Positions 54,685 through 63,601 of a stretch of 64,000 nucleotides of DNA are shown here, piece by piece; the first letter of the stretch is position 1; each line of letters begins with the position of its first letter. Below the pieces are notes generated by a model. That model made no database searches. It saw nothing but the letters and a program-made list of their open reading frames with translations, and had not been told where the DNA came from. The position numbers and the translations under genes were made by a program. The stretch spans positions 3,410,001 through 3,474,000 of the forward strand of contig AP025252.1 of the NCBI GenBank assembly GCA_016865505.2, given 5' to 3'. Source of the DNA: Bryobacterales bacterium F-183 (GTDB lineage: Bacteria > Acidobacteriota > Terriglobia > Bryobacterales > Bryobacteraceae).

Positions 54685-55739
54685 CCAATATCGTCGGCAT
54701 GGATCTTCCCGAAATGCAGGCGGCGCTTGGCGCCGGCCTTCCGGCATACCGGTCCCGGCAGTTGTATGAGGCTGTGTACAAGCGGCGGGTGGATTCGCTC
54801 GAGAACATATCGAATTTTCCGAAGGATCTGCGCGCGCAGTTGGCCGAGGGGTACCGGCTGGGATTGCCTGAAGTTCAGACCCGGTTTGACTCGGTGGACG
54901 GTACTCAGCGGTGTCTGTTGAAGCTCGATGACGGCAAGACGGTGGAGACGGTTTTGATGCCGGAGGGCGAACGGTATACGTTCTGCATCTCGTCCCAGGT
55001 GGGGTGTCCGGTGAACTGCCAGTTCTGCCTGACGGCGCTGATGGGGCTGGAACGGAACCTGACGGCTGGGGAAATTGTCGGTCAGATCCTGAAGGTGGCG
55101 GCGCTGAACGGGCTCGAAACGTCGATCGACCGGTTGAACATCGTGATGATGGGGCAGGGGGAGCCGCTGCTGAATCTGCCGAACGTGATTCGGGCGACGC
55201 GGATTCTGCTGGACGAGGACGGCGTCGGGTTCTCGCCGAAGCGGGTTACGGTTTCGACCTCCGGGATCTTACCGAAGATGCTGGAGTTGGCGAAGGAGCC
55301 GGTGCGTCCGAAACTGGCGATCTCACTGAATGCTTCGACCGAGGAGCAGCGGCAGGAGATCATGCCGATTACGCGGAAGTATCACCTGAAGGATCTGATG
55401 GAGGTCTGCCGGAGCTACCCGTTGCGGTCCTGGGAAAAGTTGACGTTTGAGTACGTGCTGCTGAAGGGTGTGAACGACACCGACGCGGATGCGCGGCGGG
55501 TGGTGAAGCTGGTGAGCAACATCAACTGCAAGGTGAATCTGATAGCCCTCAACCCGGGGCCGGGGATCGATTTTGAGACCCCGACGCCGGAACGGGTGGA
55601 GAGTTTTCAGACGATTGTGCAGCGCGCCGTGCCTTGCTTTGTGCGAAAGCCGCGCGGGTTAGATGTCTATGCGGCTTGCGGTCAACTCAAGCGCATGGAG
55701 TTGACGCAGATTAGCGGCGGCTCCGGAACATCCGCATAA
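54681..55739 (+). CDS. rlmN: 23S rRNA/tRNA adenine C2-methyltransferase RlmN
   Basis: A 352-aa radical-SAM enzyme that methylates C2 of A2503 in 23S rRNA and A37 in some tRNAs. The cluster Cys are Cys109, Cys113 and Cys116 (GCPVNCQFC), and the catalytic C-terminal Cys is Cys333 (YAACGQL). MGQGEPLLN and SLNAST motifs bind SAM. All key residues are intact. It is translated together with the U32 gene. It overlaps the converging lipoprotein gene by 29 bp. Confidence 0.95.
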   Translation: MTNIVGMDLPEMQAALGAGLPAYRSRQLYEAVYKRRVDSLENISNFPKDLRAQLAEGYRLGLPEVQTRFDSVDGTQRCLLKLDDGKTVETVLMPEGERYTFCISSQVGCPVNCQFCLTALMGLERNLTAGEIVGQILKVAALNGLETSIDRLNIVMMGQGEPLLNLPNVIRATRILLDEDGVGFSPKRVTVSTSGILPKMLELAKEPVRPKLAISLNASTEEQRQEIMPITRKYHLKDLMEVCRSYPLRSWEKLTFEYVLLKGVNDTDADARRVVKLVSNINCKVNLIALNPGPGIDFETPTPERVESFQTIVQRAVPCFVRKPRGLDVYAACGQLKRMELTQISGGSGTSA

Positions 55740-56640
55740 GTTCGCCGCTCATCAGACCTTCCACTACATCTTCATTCACGTTGGCAGCGATCTTTACGGT
55801 GGACTGCTCGATGCGGATGTCTACGCCATCGATAGCTTTGAGTACGTCCTGCTGATCGGACGGGGTGCTGAGGCGGGCGAAGCCGAGTAGGCCTCGGGCA
55901 GCGCCTTGGAGACCCTGGGCCATGTCGGGCGACTTGCAGTTGGCGACGATGGAGGCGTTGATGCCGCGGCTAAGGTTGAGGCCGACCCAACCACTTTCCA
56001 CGGAGCGGGCGACGCGGGCGAGGTTCGACCAGTTGGGATCCTTGACGTCGGGGATTTCGAGGGGGAGTCCGTTGAAGACGGCGAACATCTGGGTGCCGGC
56101 GGGGACGGAGGCGATGAGGCCTTCGAGCGATGGAGGGATGGACGGATTGTTGTTGCGGTCAACGATCTGCTTCAGTAACTCAGTGGAGCCGACGAGGGCG
56201 GTGGAGACGTTGATGAAGGCCCCGGCGTTCTCTTCGTCACCGAAAAAGTTGTAGCTCTTGTAGCGGAAGCGGCGGGCGCCTTCGCGTTCGAGGCGGGGTT
56301 CGAGGTCGGCGACGGCGAACTTGCCACGGCCCATCATGACGCCGCGCTTGCCGTCGGAGCAGATGAGGATTTCCCAAAGGTCTTTGCGCGGGTCGAGGCC
56401 GGTGTTGCGGGCGAACTCGTCGAAGCGTGAGGAAAGTTGGTCCTTGACGTAGCGGTCGTACACCGCGGAGTCTTTGAGCTTGTCGAGCTTGATGTCGGCG
56501 AGGTACTTGGTGTCATTCGGGATGAGCGCGGCCAAGGCGGGGTCTATGCGTACCGAAATCGCTTTGGGCTTGCTGCATGACATCAGCTGTAAGACGAGCC
56601 CGGCCACCACGGCGAAACGGGCGAAACTTTCGATCCTCAA
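55711..56640 (-). CDS. Putative lipoprotein of unknown function
   Basis: A 309-aa protein; TTG 56640 is the apparent start and gives a lipoprotein leader ending in LQLMSC, with the Cys as the likely lipidation site. The mature part has alternating charged and hydrophobic segments ([40 protein letters not shown]) with no motif. Not assigned; it resembles proteins restricted to acidobacteria in style. Confidence 0.72.
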   Translation of the reverse strand: MRIESFARFAVVAGLVLQLMSCSKPKAISVRIDPALAALIPNDTKYLADIKLDKLKDSAVYDRYVKDQLSSRFDEFARNTGLDPRKDLWEILICSDGKRGVMMGRGKFAVADLEPRLEREGARRFRYKSYNFFGDEENAGAFINVSTALVGSTELLKQIVDRNNNPSIPPSLEGLIASVPAGTQMFAVFNGLPLEIPDVKDPNWSNLARVARSVESGWVGLNLSRGINASIVANCKSPDMAQGLQGAARGLLGFARLSTPSDQQDVLKAIDGVDIRIEQSTVKIAANVNEDVVEGLMSGELMRMFRSRR

Positions 56641-56769
56641 GTGATCCTACTTTCCAGGTGTTCCTTATCGATTAGACGGAACGTGTCCCTTCTCTATTAC
56701 AGCGAATCCCAAGGTTTGGTGTTTCGGCGGATTTGCGCCAGGGATTTCACTTGGTATACCTTTCGTAAT

Positions 56770-57516
56770 GTGCGGATATTAGTGGTTACGAACGGCAGCG
56801 ATTCGGCTACGCTTATTCGCGATTCGCTGAGTACGCAGGGATTTCGGGTTGAGATTGGCCCCGAATTTACCGCAGCGAATGCACGAGTTTTGCAGGACCC
56901 TTTTGCGCTGGTTTTACTGGACGCGTCGTCTGTTATGCAGCATGGCGCTGGAAAACTGCGCGAAATTCGCAAGCATTCTGCGATTCCCGTGATTGTCGTG
57001 ATTGCCACAAATACCGCGGATGTACGCAGTGCGTGGCTTGAGGCCGGCGCGGACGATTGCATCGCTGTACCGGTACATATTCGCGAAGTTGTGGCGCGAA
57101 TTCGAGCCGTGTTGCGCCGCGATGCGAAGGGCCAGTTGGGCGTTGTGGAAGTAAATGGCGTGCGCCTGAATGTCGCAACTCGCGATGTGGAGGCGGCGGG
57201 CTCTACGTTGGCGCTCACGACGGTTGAGTTTGATGTCCTTGCTGTATTGATGCGTTCCGCCGGCCATCCGGTGTCACGAGATCATCTGATGGAAGCGTTG
57301 CATCAGCGTAAAGCTACGGCGTACGACCGGTCGATCGATATGCATGTCAGCAATCTGCGGAAGAAACTGGCAAGCGCGGGCGCCGGGCCGAATGTCATCA
57401 AGACGGTGCGCGGCGCGGGGTATCAGTTTTGTCCCTCGGGCGAGGCTGCTGAGACTTCGAGCGCTGCGGCGGCTGCCGGAGCTGGGGCTTCGTCTACGGG
57501 GCCTTTAAAACCTTGA
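56770..57516 (+). CDS. OmpR-type response regulator with degenerate receiver
   Basis: A 248-aa protein from GTG 56770. The receiver keeps Asp51 (VLLDAS) but lacks the acidic pair near the start (VVTNGSD where VVDDE is usual), and has Val100 in place of the conserved Lys (CIAVPV). The DNA-binding winged helix is normal (LALTTVEFDVLAVLM, SIDMHVSNLRKKL, IKTVRGAGYQF). The tail is Ala/Ser-rich. No histidine kinase gene is adjacent. It probably works without normal phosphorylation. It overlaps the converging gene by 23 bp. Confidence 0.85.
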   Translation: MRILVVTNGSDSATLIRDSLSTQGFRVEIGPEFTAANARVLQDPFALVLLDASSVMQHGAGKLREIRKHSAIPVIVVIATNTADVRSAWLEAGADDCIAVPVHIREVVARIRAVLRRDAKGQLGVVEVNGVRLNVATRDVEAAGSTLALTTVEFDVLAVLMRSAGHPVSRDHLMEALHQRKATAYDRSIDMHVSNLRKKLASAGAGPNVIKTVRGAGYQFCPSGEAAETSSAAAAAGAGASSTGPLKP

Positions 57517-58294
57517 CGTCGGCCGGCAGCAGAAATAAATTGTCGTTCAGGTTCTGATTAATGGTGACTTTTTCGGAAAAAATCTCGAAGATTTTTTCGC
57601 CGTCACGCTCGCGCCGGATGGCGTAGGGCCACTTTACGCCGCCACCTACGTCCCGGTACTTGGAAAACAGGGTGACCTCTTCAAAGCGGTCTTTTGTCTT
57701 GGGGTCGCGACGGTAGAAGAGTTGGCGGATGGGGAGCTTGGTCGAGTAGTGGAAATAGACTTTCACGACACGGTTTTCCGCATCGGTGAACTCGACGATG
57801 TTGACGGGTTCGTTGATGAGGACCTCGGTGCCGACGAACTCGATGATCATGCCGGGTTCTTTGAGGCGCTGGCGGAAGAGGTAGAGAATATTGCGCGGCG
57901 TGGAATCGGCGTAGCGCTGCAATTGTTCGGCGGAGAGCGGGCGTGCGCCGCGGAAGGTGATTTCCCAGCCATTTCCGTTTTCGTCGAATAAAACCGACTG
58001 GTCTTCGTCCTTGCCGAAGGTCTGTTTTTCGCGTACGGCGAGGCCTTTATCGGAGGTGGTGCCGAGATAACGGGTGTAAATGCGTGCGCGGGAGGCGCCG
58101 GTGAGGCGTTCCTGGTAGAAGGAGTAGAGACGGCCTTCTTCCACGCGATCCTCCATGTTGAGAAAGGCGTCGCCACCGAGCGCGGCCAGCGCCTCTTCCA
58201 CGACTTTCTTGCCTTTTTCGGCGGCAGATTCCGCGCCGCTTGCAGCGACTGCAGCGGCGGCGGAGAAGATGAGGGATCGGCGTGTCAGCAACAT
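57494..58294 (-). CDS. Exported protein, outer-membrane lipoprotein-sorting-like
   Basis: A 266-aa protein with a leader (TRRSLIFSAAAAVAASGAES). The body is beta-rich with repeated hydrophobic strands (SVLFDENGNGWEITFRGARP; VNIVEFTDAENRVVKVYFHY), a pattern seen in LolA-like folds. It lies 3 nt downstream of the inactive M16 gene, which has a C-terminal region of similar style, so the three genes probably form one operon. Confidence 0.72.
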   Translation of the reverse strand: MLLTRRSLIFSAAAAVAASGAESAAEKGKKVVEEALAALGGDAFLNMEDRVEEGRLYSFYQERLTGASRARIYTRYLGTTSDKGLAVREKQTFGKDEDQSVLFDENGNGWEITFRGARPLSAEQLQRYADSTPRNILYLFRQRLKEPGMIIEFVGTEVLINEPVNIVEFTDAENRVVKVYFHYSTKLPIRQLFYRRDPKTKDRFEEVTLFSKYRDVGGGVKWPYAIRRERDGEKIFEIFSEKVTINQNLNDNLFLLPADVKVLKAP

Positions 58295-58297
58295 GAT

Positions 58298-60406
58298 TTA
58301 TTTCGACTTTTGTGCGAGATCTTCCACCTTTAGGCCGGAATTCAGCTGATAGGAAACAACCTGAATCGACGCGAATTTCTTGCCGCCTTGTTCGATTACG
58401 ATGTCGAAGGGCAGCTTGACTCCTGCGCTGGTAGCCCGCCAGTCGGAATAGATTTCTGTAGTTTGTGATGCGCCGCCGGCCATTGCGGTTGACAGGTATT
58501 CCACTTTTTTTGGAAGTCCGTCAGAGGAAAGAGTGACGGTTGTGGGGCCGCCGGGTCCGGTAATGCGGAACGAATCCTCCGAGAGCGCCTCGAACTGCTT
58601 GCCTTCGGCGGGCAGGAAGAGCGTGACGGGAAGGCGGGCGAGTTCGCCACGGGCCTGCTGCAGGACTGGGGCCTGCATGGGCATGTTGCCCTGCGGACCC
58701 GTCATCCAGCCACCCTTGAGGTCTGTGTAGACTTCCAGCTTGCCGAAGGGGAGGGTCTGTTCCTGGCGGAGATGGTTGGGCAGGATGACCTTGGTTTTCT
58801 GATTGACCTTGAGCGCGGTGCCGCCGGTTTGCAGTTCCATGTTGCGCTCCATCTGGAGGTCGCGGATCGCTGCGAGAGCCGCGGAGCCTCCGAGAGCCTG
58901 GGCTGCTTTGGCGGCTAACGCTTTACCCTTTTCGGCGGCTTGCGGGATGGCGGCGGCAGGTGCCGGAGTGGCCGCTTTGGGTTCCGGAATCGTAAGGTCG
59001 AGCTTGGTGACGGGGATCTTGAGGTCCGTGAGAGGCTTGCCGAATTCGGCGGGGTTGCCGACGGCGACGATGGTGAAGTCACTGGACTTCCAGTGTTCTT
59101 TGGCTACGCGGAGGACGTCGGCTTTGGTGACCGCTGCGATGGCCTTCTGGTACTGGAACATGAAATCCTTGGGGTAGCCGAAGTATTCGTAGAGGACCAC
59201 GCGGTTGAGGGTCTTGCTGGGACGGTCGAAGTTGAAGACGAAGCTGTTGAGTACGCCGTCCTTCGCGGCTTGCAGTTCGACATCAGTGACTGGGGCGGTG
59301 CGGAGCTTTTCGATTTCCTCACGAGTGACGCGGATGGTGTCCACAGTGGAGTTCGACTTGGTGCTTCCGGCGATCTGGAAGAGGCCCGGGCTGTTGAAGC
59401 CAGCGCCCCAGCCTCCGCCGATGTTGTAGGCGTAGCCGAGCTTGGTTCGCACGGTGGCCATCAAGCGGCTGCTGAAGCCGGAGGCGAGGATGTTGGCGGC
59501 AACTTCGAGAGCCGGATAGTCCTTGTCGTTGAGCTTGCCTCCGATGTGGCCGAGGTAGAAGAAGGTTTGCGTGGTGTCGTCCTTTTCAGCGAGGAAGACG
59601 CCGGGTTGGGGCTTACCGGTCCAGTCCGGGAAGGCGGGTACGGGGGCCTGGTTGACGGTCCAGTCTGCAAAGAGCTTTTCGAGCTTGGCTCGCATCTCTG
59701 TGGCGTTGAAATCGCCGTAGAGGGTGAGGCGGGCGTTCTTGGGAAAGAAGTAGCGCTTGTAGAAGGCTTGCAGGTCTTCACGCTTGATGCGGTCGACGTG
59801 CTCGTAGTCGATGGTCCAGCCGTAGGGGCTGGTGCGGCCGTAGACAATGCTGGAGAACTCGCGCTGTGCGATGTCGCCGGGATCGTCGTTGCGGCGGCTG
59901 ATGGCGCTCTTTTCCTGCTGGACGGCGAGGTCGAACTTGTCCTGGCGGAATTCGGGATTGGTGAGTACGTCCTTGAAGATCGCCATGACCTGGTCGGCGT
60001 TTTCTTTGAGGCAGCTGAAGGATACAGAGCCGCTCGATTCGCCGATTTGGCTTTCTACGGAAGCAGCGATGTTTTCGAGCTCGATGTCGATGTCGTCGCC
60101 GGTTTTGGACTTGGTACCGCCGCTGCGGAGGACCTGGCCGGTGAAGTCCGCGAGGCCGCGCTTGTCTGGCGGGTCGAAGAGGTTGCCGGTACGGACGAGG
60201 GCGGAGCCGCTGACGACGGGCAGTTCATGATTCTCGAGCAGGTAGACCTTCATGCCGTTGGGCAGGGTGAAGGTGACGGGCTCGGGAATTTGCACCTGCT
60301 TGAGCGGCGGGTACTTCAGTTGCTTGTAGCTGGGGATGACCGGGGCGGCCGGCTGAGCGGCGGCGAGGATCGCAGAGGCGATGAAGAGTGACAGATGACG
60401 GCGCAT
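58298..60406 (-). CDS. M16-family peptidase-like protein, inactive type, with C-terminal LolA-like domain
   Basis: A 702-aa exported protein (ATG 60406; leader MRRHLSLFIASAILAAAQ). The two M16 halves are clear (VTFTLPNGMKVYLLENHELP; YAYNIGGGWGAGFN), but the HxxEH motif is replaced by Asp87-x-x-Gly90-Gln91, so zinc binding is lost. A Pro/Ala linker then leads to a 200-residue beta-rich region (MERNMELQTGGTALKVNQKT). It is the probable non-catalytic partner of the active M16 protein, whose gene lies 2 nt upstream. Confidence 0.86.
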   Translation of the reverse strand: MRRHLSLFIASAILAAAQPAAPVIPSYKQLKYPPLKQVQIPEPVTFTLPNGMKVYLLENHELPVVSGSALVRTGNLFDPPDKRGLADFTGQVLRSGGTKSKTGDDIDIELENIAASVESQIGESSGSVSFSCLKENADQVMAIFKDVLTNPEFRQDKFDLAVQQEKSAISRRNDDPGDIAQREFSSIVYGRTSPYGWTIDYEHVDRIKREDLQAFYKRYFFPKNARLTLYGDFNATEMRAKLEKLFADWTVNQAPVPAFPDWTGKPQPGVFLAEKDDTTQTFFYLGHIGGKLNDKDYPALEVAANILASGFSSRLMATVRTKLGYAYNIGGGWGAGFNSPGLFQIAGSTKSNSTVDTIRVTREEIEKLRTAPVTDVELQAAKDGVLNSFVFNFDRPSKTLNRVVLYEYFGYPKDFMFQYQKAIAAVTKADVLRVAKEHWKSSDFTIVAVGNPAEFGKPLTDLKIPVTKLDLTIPEPKAATPAPAAAIPQAAEKGKALAAKAAQALGGSAALAAIRDLQMERNMELQTGGTALKVNQKTKVILPNHLRQEQTLPFGKLEVYTDLKGGWMTGPQGNMPMQAPVLQQARGELARLPVTLFLPAEGKQFEALSEDSFRITGPGGPTTVTLSSDGLPKKVEYLSTAMAGGASQTTEIYSDWRATSAGVKLPFDIVIEQGGKKFASIQVVSYQLNSGLKVEDLAQKSK

Positions 60407-60408
60407 GG

Positions 60409-61902
60409 TTATTTGGCGCCTCCCTTGGGCTGGTAGGTCCAAACTACGGTGCGGTTCTTGGCCACGAGGTACTCTTTGGCGACGCGCATGACGTCGTCGG
60501 CCGTAATCTTGTTGATTTCGTCGATTTCGCGGAACATGTTGCGCCAGTCGCCGGTGGTGGCGTGGTAGCTGGCGAGTTCCCCGGCGAGGCCGGAGTTGCT
60601 GTCGAGCTTGCGGATGACGCCGGCGCGAACTTTGGTTTTGGTGCGTGCAAGAGCGGCTTCGTCGACTTTGGTGGTCTTGAGTTTTTCAACGATGTCGTAG
60701 CAGGTTTTTTCGTTCTCTTCGATGGTGCGGCCCATGTTGGGGACTAGGAAGAAGATGAACAGGTTGTCGTACTTGTCGCCGGGGAAGCTGGGCTGCGCGA
60801 TGGCTGCGAGCGACATCTTCTTGTCGCGCACCATTTCGGTGTACAGCATGCTGGTGCGGCCGCCGGCGAGGATGTCGGCGATGACGTCGAGGATCTTGGC
60901 GTCCTTGTGGTTGCGATCCGGGCGCTTGTAGCCGATTAGCATCAGCGGCTGGTCTTTGTGTTCAAAGCCGCTGCGCTTTTCGCCGAGTTGGGCCGGTTCG
61001 ACGGTACGGACCGGTGGAGGTAGAGGCTTGGCGGCGAGGCGTCCGAAGTATTTTTCGGCGAGGAGTTTGGCCTGCTTGGGGTCGACGTCGCCGGCGATGG
61101 CGATGGTCATGTTGGCGGGGACGTAGTGGGTCTTGAAGAAGTCCCAGGCCTCGGGCATACGGTAGTTTTCGATGTCGCTGGCCCAGCCTCCGGGCATGCC
61201 TTTATAGGGGTGTGCGGCGAAGGCCATGGAGAGCAGAGTCTCCATCAGCAGGCCCTGGGAGTTCGATTCCACACGCATGCGGCGTTCTTCTCGTACGACG
61301 TCGCGCTCTTTGTAGAACTCGCGGAAGACGGGGCGGACGAAGCGTTCGGATTCGAGCAGAAACCAGAGTTCGAGGCGGTTGGCGGGGAAGCTCAGGTAGT
61401 AGCTGGTGCTGTCCATGCCGGTGCCGGCGTTGAGTCCGACGCCGCCCTGGGATTCGATCAGGCGGTCGTACTCGTTGGGTTCGACGAAGGAGTCGGCCTT
61501 TTCGATGGCGCCCTTGAGGTCCGCTTCAAGGGAGGCGAGCTTTTTGGGGTCCGCTTTGCTGCCTTTGTACTTTTCCTGCTGGTAGAGGTCGTAGACTTTT
61601 TCGATGTTGGTGAGCGCCGCCTTTTCGAGCGGGTAGTTTTTTGTGCCGATGGTTTCGGTGCCCTTGAAGGCCATGTGCTCCATCATGTGGGCGATGCCGC
61701 TTTGACCCTTAGGGTCGTCGACAGAGCCGGCGTTGACGAAGGTCTGGAACGATACGACAGGGGCGCCGTGGCGTTCCACGATGATGAAGTGTAAGCCGTT
61801 GGCGAGGGTGAACTCGGTGACTTTTTTTTCGAAGTCCGCCAGGGACTGCGCGAGCAAAGCGGTGGCCGTAACGGCGGCTACCGCAACAAAGCGGCGACTC
61901 AT
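60409..61902 (-). CDS. M16-family zinc metallopeptidase, active type
   Basis: A 497-aa exported peptidase (leader MSRRFVAVAAVTATALLAQS). The inverted zinc motif HxxEH is intact at His72-Met-Met-Glu75-His76, with the distal Glu expected in NEYDRLIES or just after. The C-terminal half has the partner-domain fold. It would pair with the inactive protein encoded next in the operon to form a heterodimer. Confidence 0.9.
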   Translation of the reverse strand: MSRRFVAVAAVTATALLAQSLADFEKKVTEFTLANGLHFIIVERHGAPVVSFQTFVNAGSVDDPKGQSGIAHMMEHMAFKGTETIGTKNYPLEKAALTNIEKVYDLYQQEKYKGSKADPKKLASLEADLKGAIEKADSFVEPNEYDRLIESQGGVGLNAGTGMDSTSYYLSFPANRLELWFLLESERFVRPVFREFYKERDVVREERRMRVESNSQGLLMETLLSMAFAAHPYKGMPGGWASDIENYRMPEAWDFFKTHYVPANMTIAIAGDVDPKQAKLLAEKYFGRLAAKPLPPPVRTVEPAQLGEKRSGFEHKDQPLMLIGYKRPDRNHKDAKILDVIADILAGGRTSMLYTEMVRDKKMSLAAIAQPSFPGDKYDNLFIFFLVPNMGRTIEENEKTCYDIVEKLKTTKVDEAALARTKTKVRAGVIRKLDSNSGLAGELASYHATTGDWRNMFREIDEINKITADDVMRVAKEYLVAKNRTVVWTYQPKGGAK

Positions 61903-62013
61903 GCATACAGGCTAGCAGCAGAAAGGTGTTTGTTTGGAGGGGGTTTAGGTCGGGTTTTGAAAATTGGTGGAGGTGTTGCGGAATTTGGCGAAAATTGGTA
62001 TGTTTATTGCGGG

Positions 62014-63159
62014 ATGTTCCGGCGTCGCTCTATCTTCAAGAAACCACTGCCTGATCGATCCTATTTTTTGTTCGGGCCGCGGCAGACGGGGAAAACCACG
62101 TACTTGCGCGAGGAGTTTCCGGAGGCGAGGTTCGTTGACCTCCTAGACTCGTCGGTGTACCGGGACTATAGTGCGCGGCCGGAGTTGTTGCGGGAACGTC
62201 ATGAGAGCGGCCGGAAACTAATTGTGATCGATGAGATACAGCGGTTGCCGGAACTGCTGCATGAGGTCCACCTGATGATCCAGCGGGACCGCGAATTGCG
62301 GTTTATCCTCACCGGGAGTAGCGCGCGGGCACTTCGGACGGGCGGCGTGAATCTGCTTGGGGGACGGGCAAGAGTTGCGAATCTGTACCCGCTGACGTTT
62401 GCAGAAACGGGGCCGGAGTACTTTTTCCGGCGTTTGGAGGTGGGGTCGTTGCCGTCGATCCTGACGTCTGATTCGCCATGGCAGGACATGAACGCGTACG
62501 CGGGGCTGTATCTGCAGGAAGAGATTCGTGCCGAGGGTGCGGTGCGGTCCATTGAGGCATACTCGCGGTTTTTGGATATGGCGGGGGCGTCGAACGGGCA
62601 GTTGCTGAACTTTACGCAGATCGGGTCCGATGCGCAGGTGCCGTCGCGGACGGTTCGCGAGTATTACCAATTGCTGGAAGACACGCTGCTGGGGTTCCCG
62701 TTGAAGCCGTACGGGCGTACGGAGAAACGCAAGCCGGTGGCGACCGCGAAGTTTTACATGTTCGATGTGGGGATTGCAAATTATCTGATGAAGCGGCGGA
62801 GCATCCTGCCGGGGTCCAAAGAGTTTGGCGATGCGCTGGAGCATCAGATTGTTTTGGAGTGCCGGGCATGGCTGGGGTACAGCAAGCGGGAAGATGGACC
62901 GCTGACGTTTTGGAGGACGCATTCCAAGCACGAGGTGGATTTGCTGCTGGGAGACGATGTTGCGATCGAGGTGAAGGGGTCTGAAATTGTCAGCGATTAC
63001 AAGCTGGACGGGATGCGTGCGCTGGCCGAAGAGATCCCGCTGCGACGCAAGATTGTGGTGAGTATGGAACGGGTTGCGCGGCGGACGGCCGATGGGATCG
63101 AAATCGTACCTGCTGTGGAATTCGTAGAGAAACTTTGGAATGGTGAATTTGACGTTTGA
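62014..63159 (+). CDS. AAA-type ATPase with DUF4143 domain
   Basis: A 381-aa protein from ATG 62014 (an upstream in-frame start at 61930 is unlikely). Walker A GPRQTGKT (21-28), Walker B KLIVIDEIQRLP and sensor FILTGSSARAL. The C-terminal DUF4143 part has a PD-(D/E)xK-like core (HEVDLLLGDDVAIEVKGS). Such proteins are widespread in mobile and toxin-type loci; the exact role is unknown. Single-gene unit. Confidence 0.88.
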   Translation: MFRRRSIFKKPLPDRSYFLFGPRQTGKTTYLREEFPEARFVDLLDSSVYRDYSARPELLRERHESGRKLIVIDEIQRLPELLHEVHLMIQRDRELRFILTGSSARALRTGGVNLLGGRARVANLYPLTFAETGPEYFFRRLEVGSLPSILTSDSPWQDMNAYAGLYLQEEIRAEGAVRSIEAYSRFLDMAGASNGQLLNFTQIGSDAQVPSRTVREYYQLLEDTLLGFPLKPYGRTEKRKPVATAKFYMFDVGIANYLMKRRSILPGSKEFGDALEHQIVLECRAWLGYSKREDGPLTFWRTHSKHEVDLLLGDDVAIEVKGSEIVSDYKLDGMRALAEEIPLRRKIVVSMERVARRTADGIEIVPAVEFVEKLWNGEFDV

Positions 63160-63184
63160 CATTGGCGGTCCGGTCCGGTAACAC
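63156..63184 (+). promoter_or_regulatory. Candidate promoter of acpP
   Basis: TTGACA (63156-63161) and TAACAC (63179-63184) are 17 bp apart, about 90 bp upstream of acpP. The -35 is perfect; the -10 is weak. It starts just before the end of the DUF4143 gene. Confidence 0.45.
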
Positions 63185-63273
63185 TATCGGATTGAGGCCC
63201 GTCGCTAAACGCTCAGGGAACAGTGTGTTCCGGCGGCGAAGGGGACGGAGCCGGCAAGTTCTCTGGAGGATTC

Positions 63274-63507
63274 ATGTCCGTTTCTGAAAAGGTGAAACAG
63301 ATTATCGTCGAGCAGTTGGGCGTGGACGAGGGCCAGGTGGATTCCACTGCCTCGTTCGTCGACGATCTGGGCGCCGACTCTTTGGATATCGTGGAGCTGG
63401 TGATGGCGTTCGAAGAAGCCTTCGACCTCGATATTCCGGACGAAGAGGCGGAGAAGATCCGCACCGTCAAAGACGCAATCGACTACATCGAAGCGAAAAA
63501 GAAGTAG
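63274..63507 (+). CDS. acpP: Acyl carrier protein
   Basis: A 77-aa acidic protein; TGGAGGA precedes ATG 63274. Ser36 in [10 protein letters not shown] is the phosphopantetheine site; [20 protein letters not shown] is the typical third-helix region. It carries fatty-acyl chains for synthesis in the cytoplasm. fabF follows, the usual order. Confidence 0.97.
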   Translation: MSVSEKVKQIIVEQLGVDEGQVDSTASFVDDLGADSLDIVELVMAFEEAFDLDIPDEEAEKIRTVKDAIDYIEAKKK

Positions 63508-63518
63508 TTTCCCTTCAC

Positions 63519-63573
63519 AACCCGGCTTTGCCGTACGGGATCGCACGTGATTCCCGCATACGCAGGCCGGGTT
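63519..63573 (+). promoter_or_regulatory. Inverted repeat between acpP and fabF
   Basis: AACCCGGC (63519-63526) pairs with GCCGGGTT (63566-63573), enclosing a second imperfect inverted repeat. Only a short T run follows, so it may lower read-through or protect the acpP message rather than end it fully. High acpP relative to fabF would fit. Confidence 0.5.
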
Positions 63574-63601
63574 TGCTATATGGTTACTTAGGAGATATTG
63601 T

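Noticed and set aside
58940-60391. 483-codon open frame on the plus strand
   Set aside because: Antisense to the inactive M16 gene; Val/Glu/Gly-rich product without motif.
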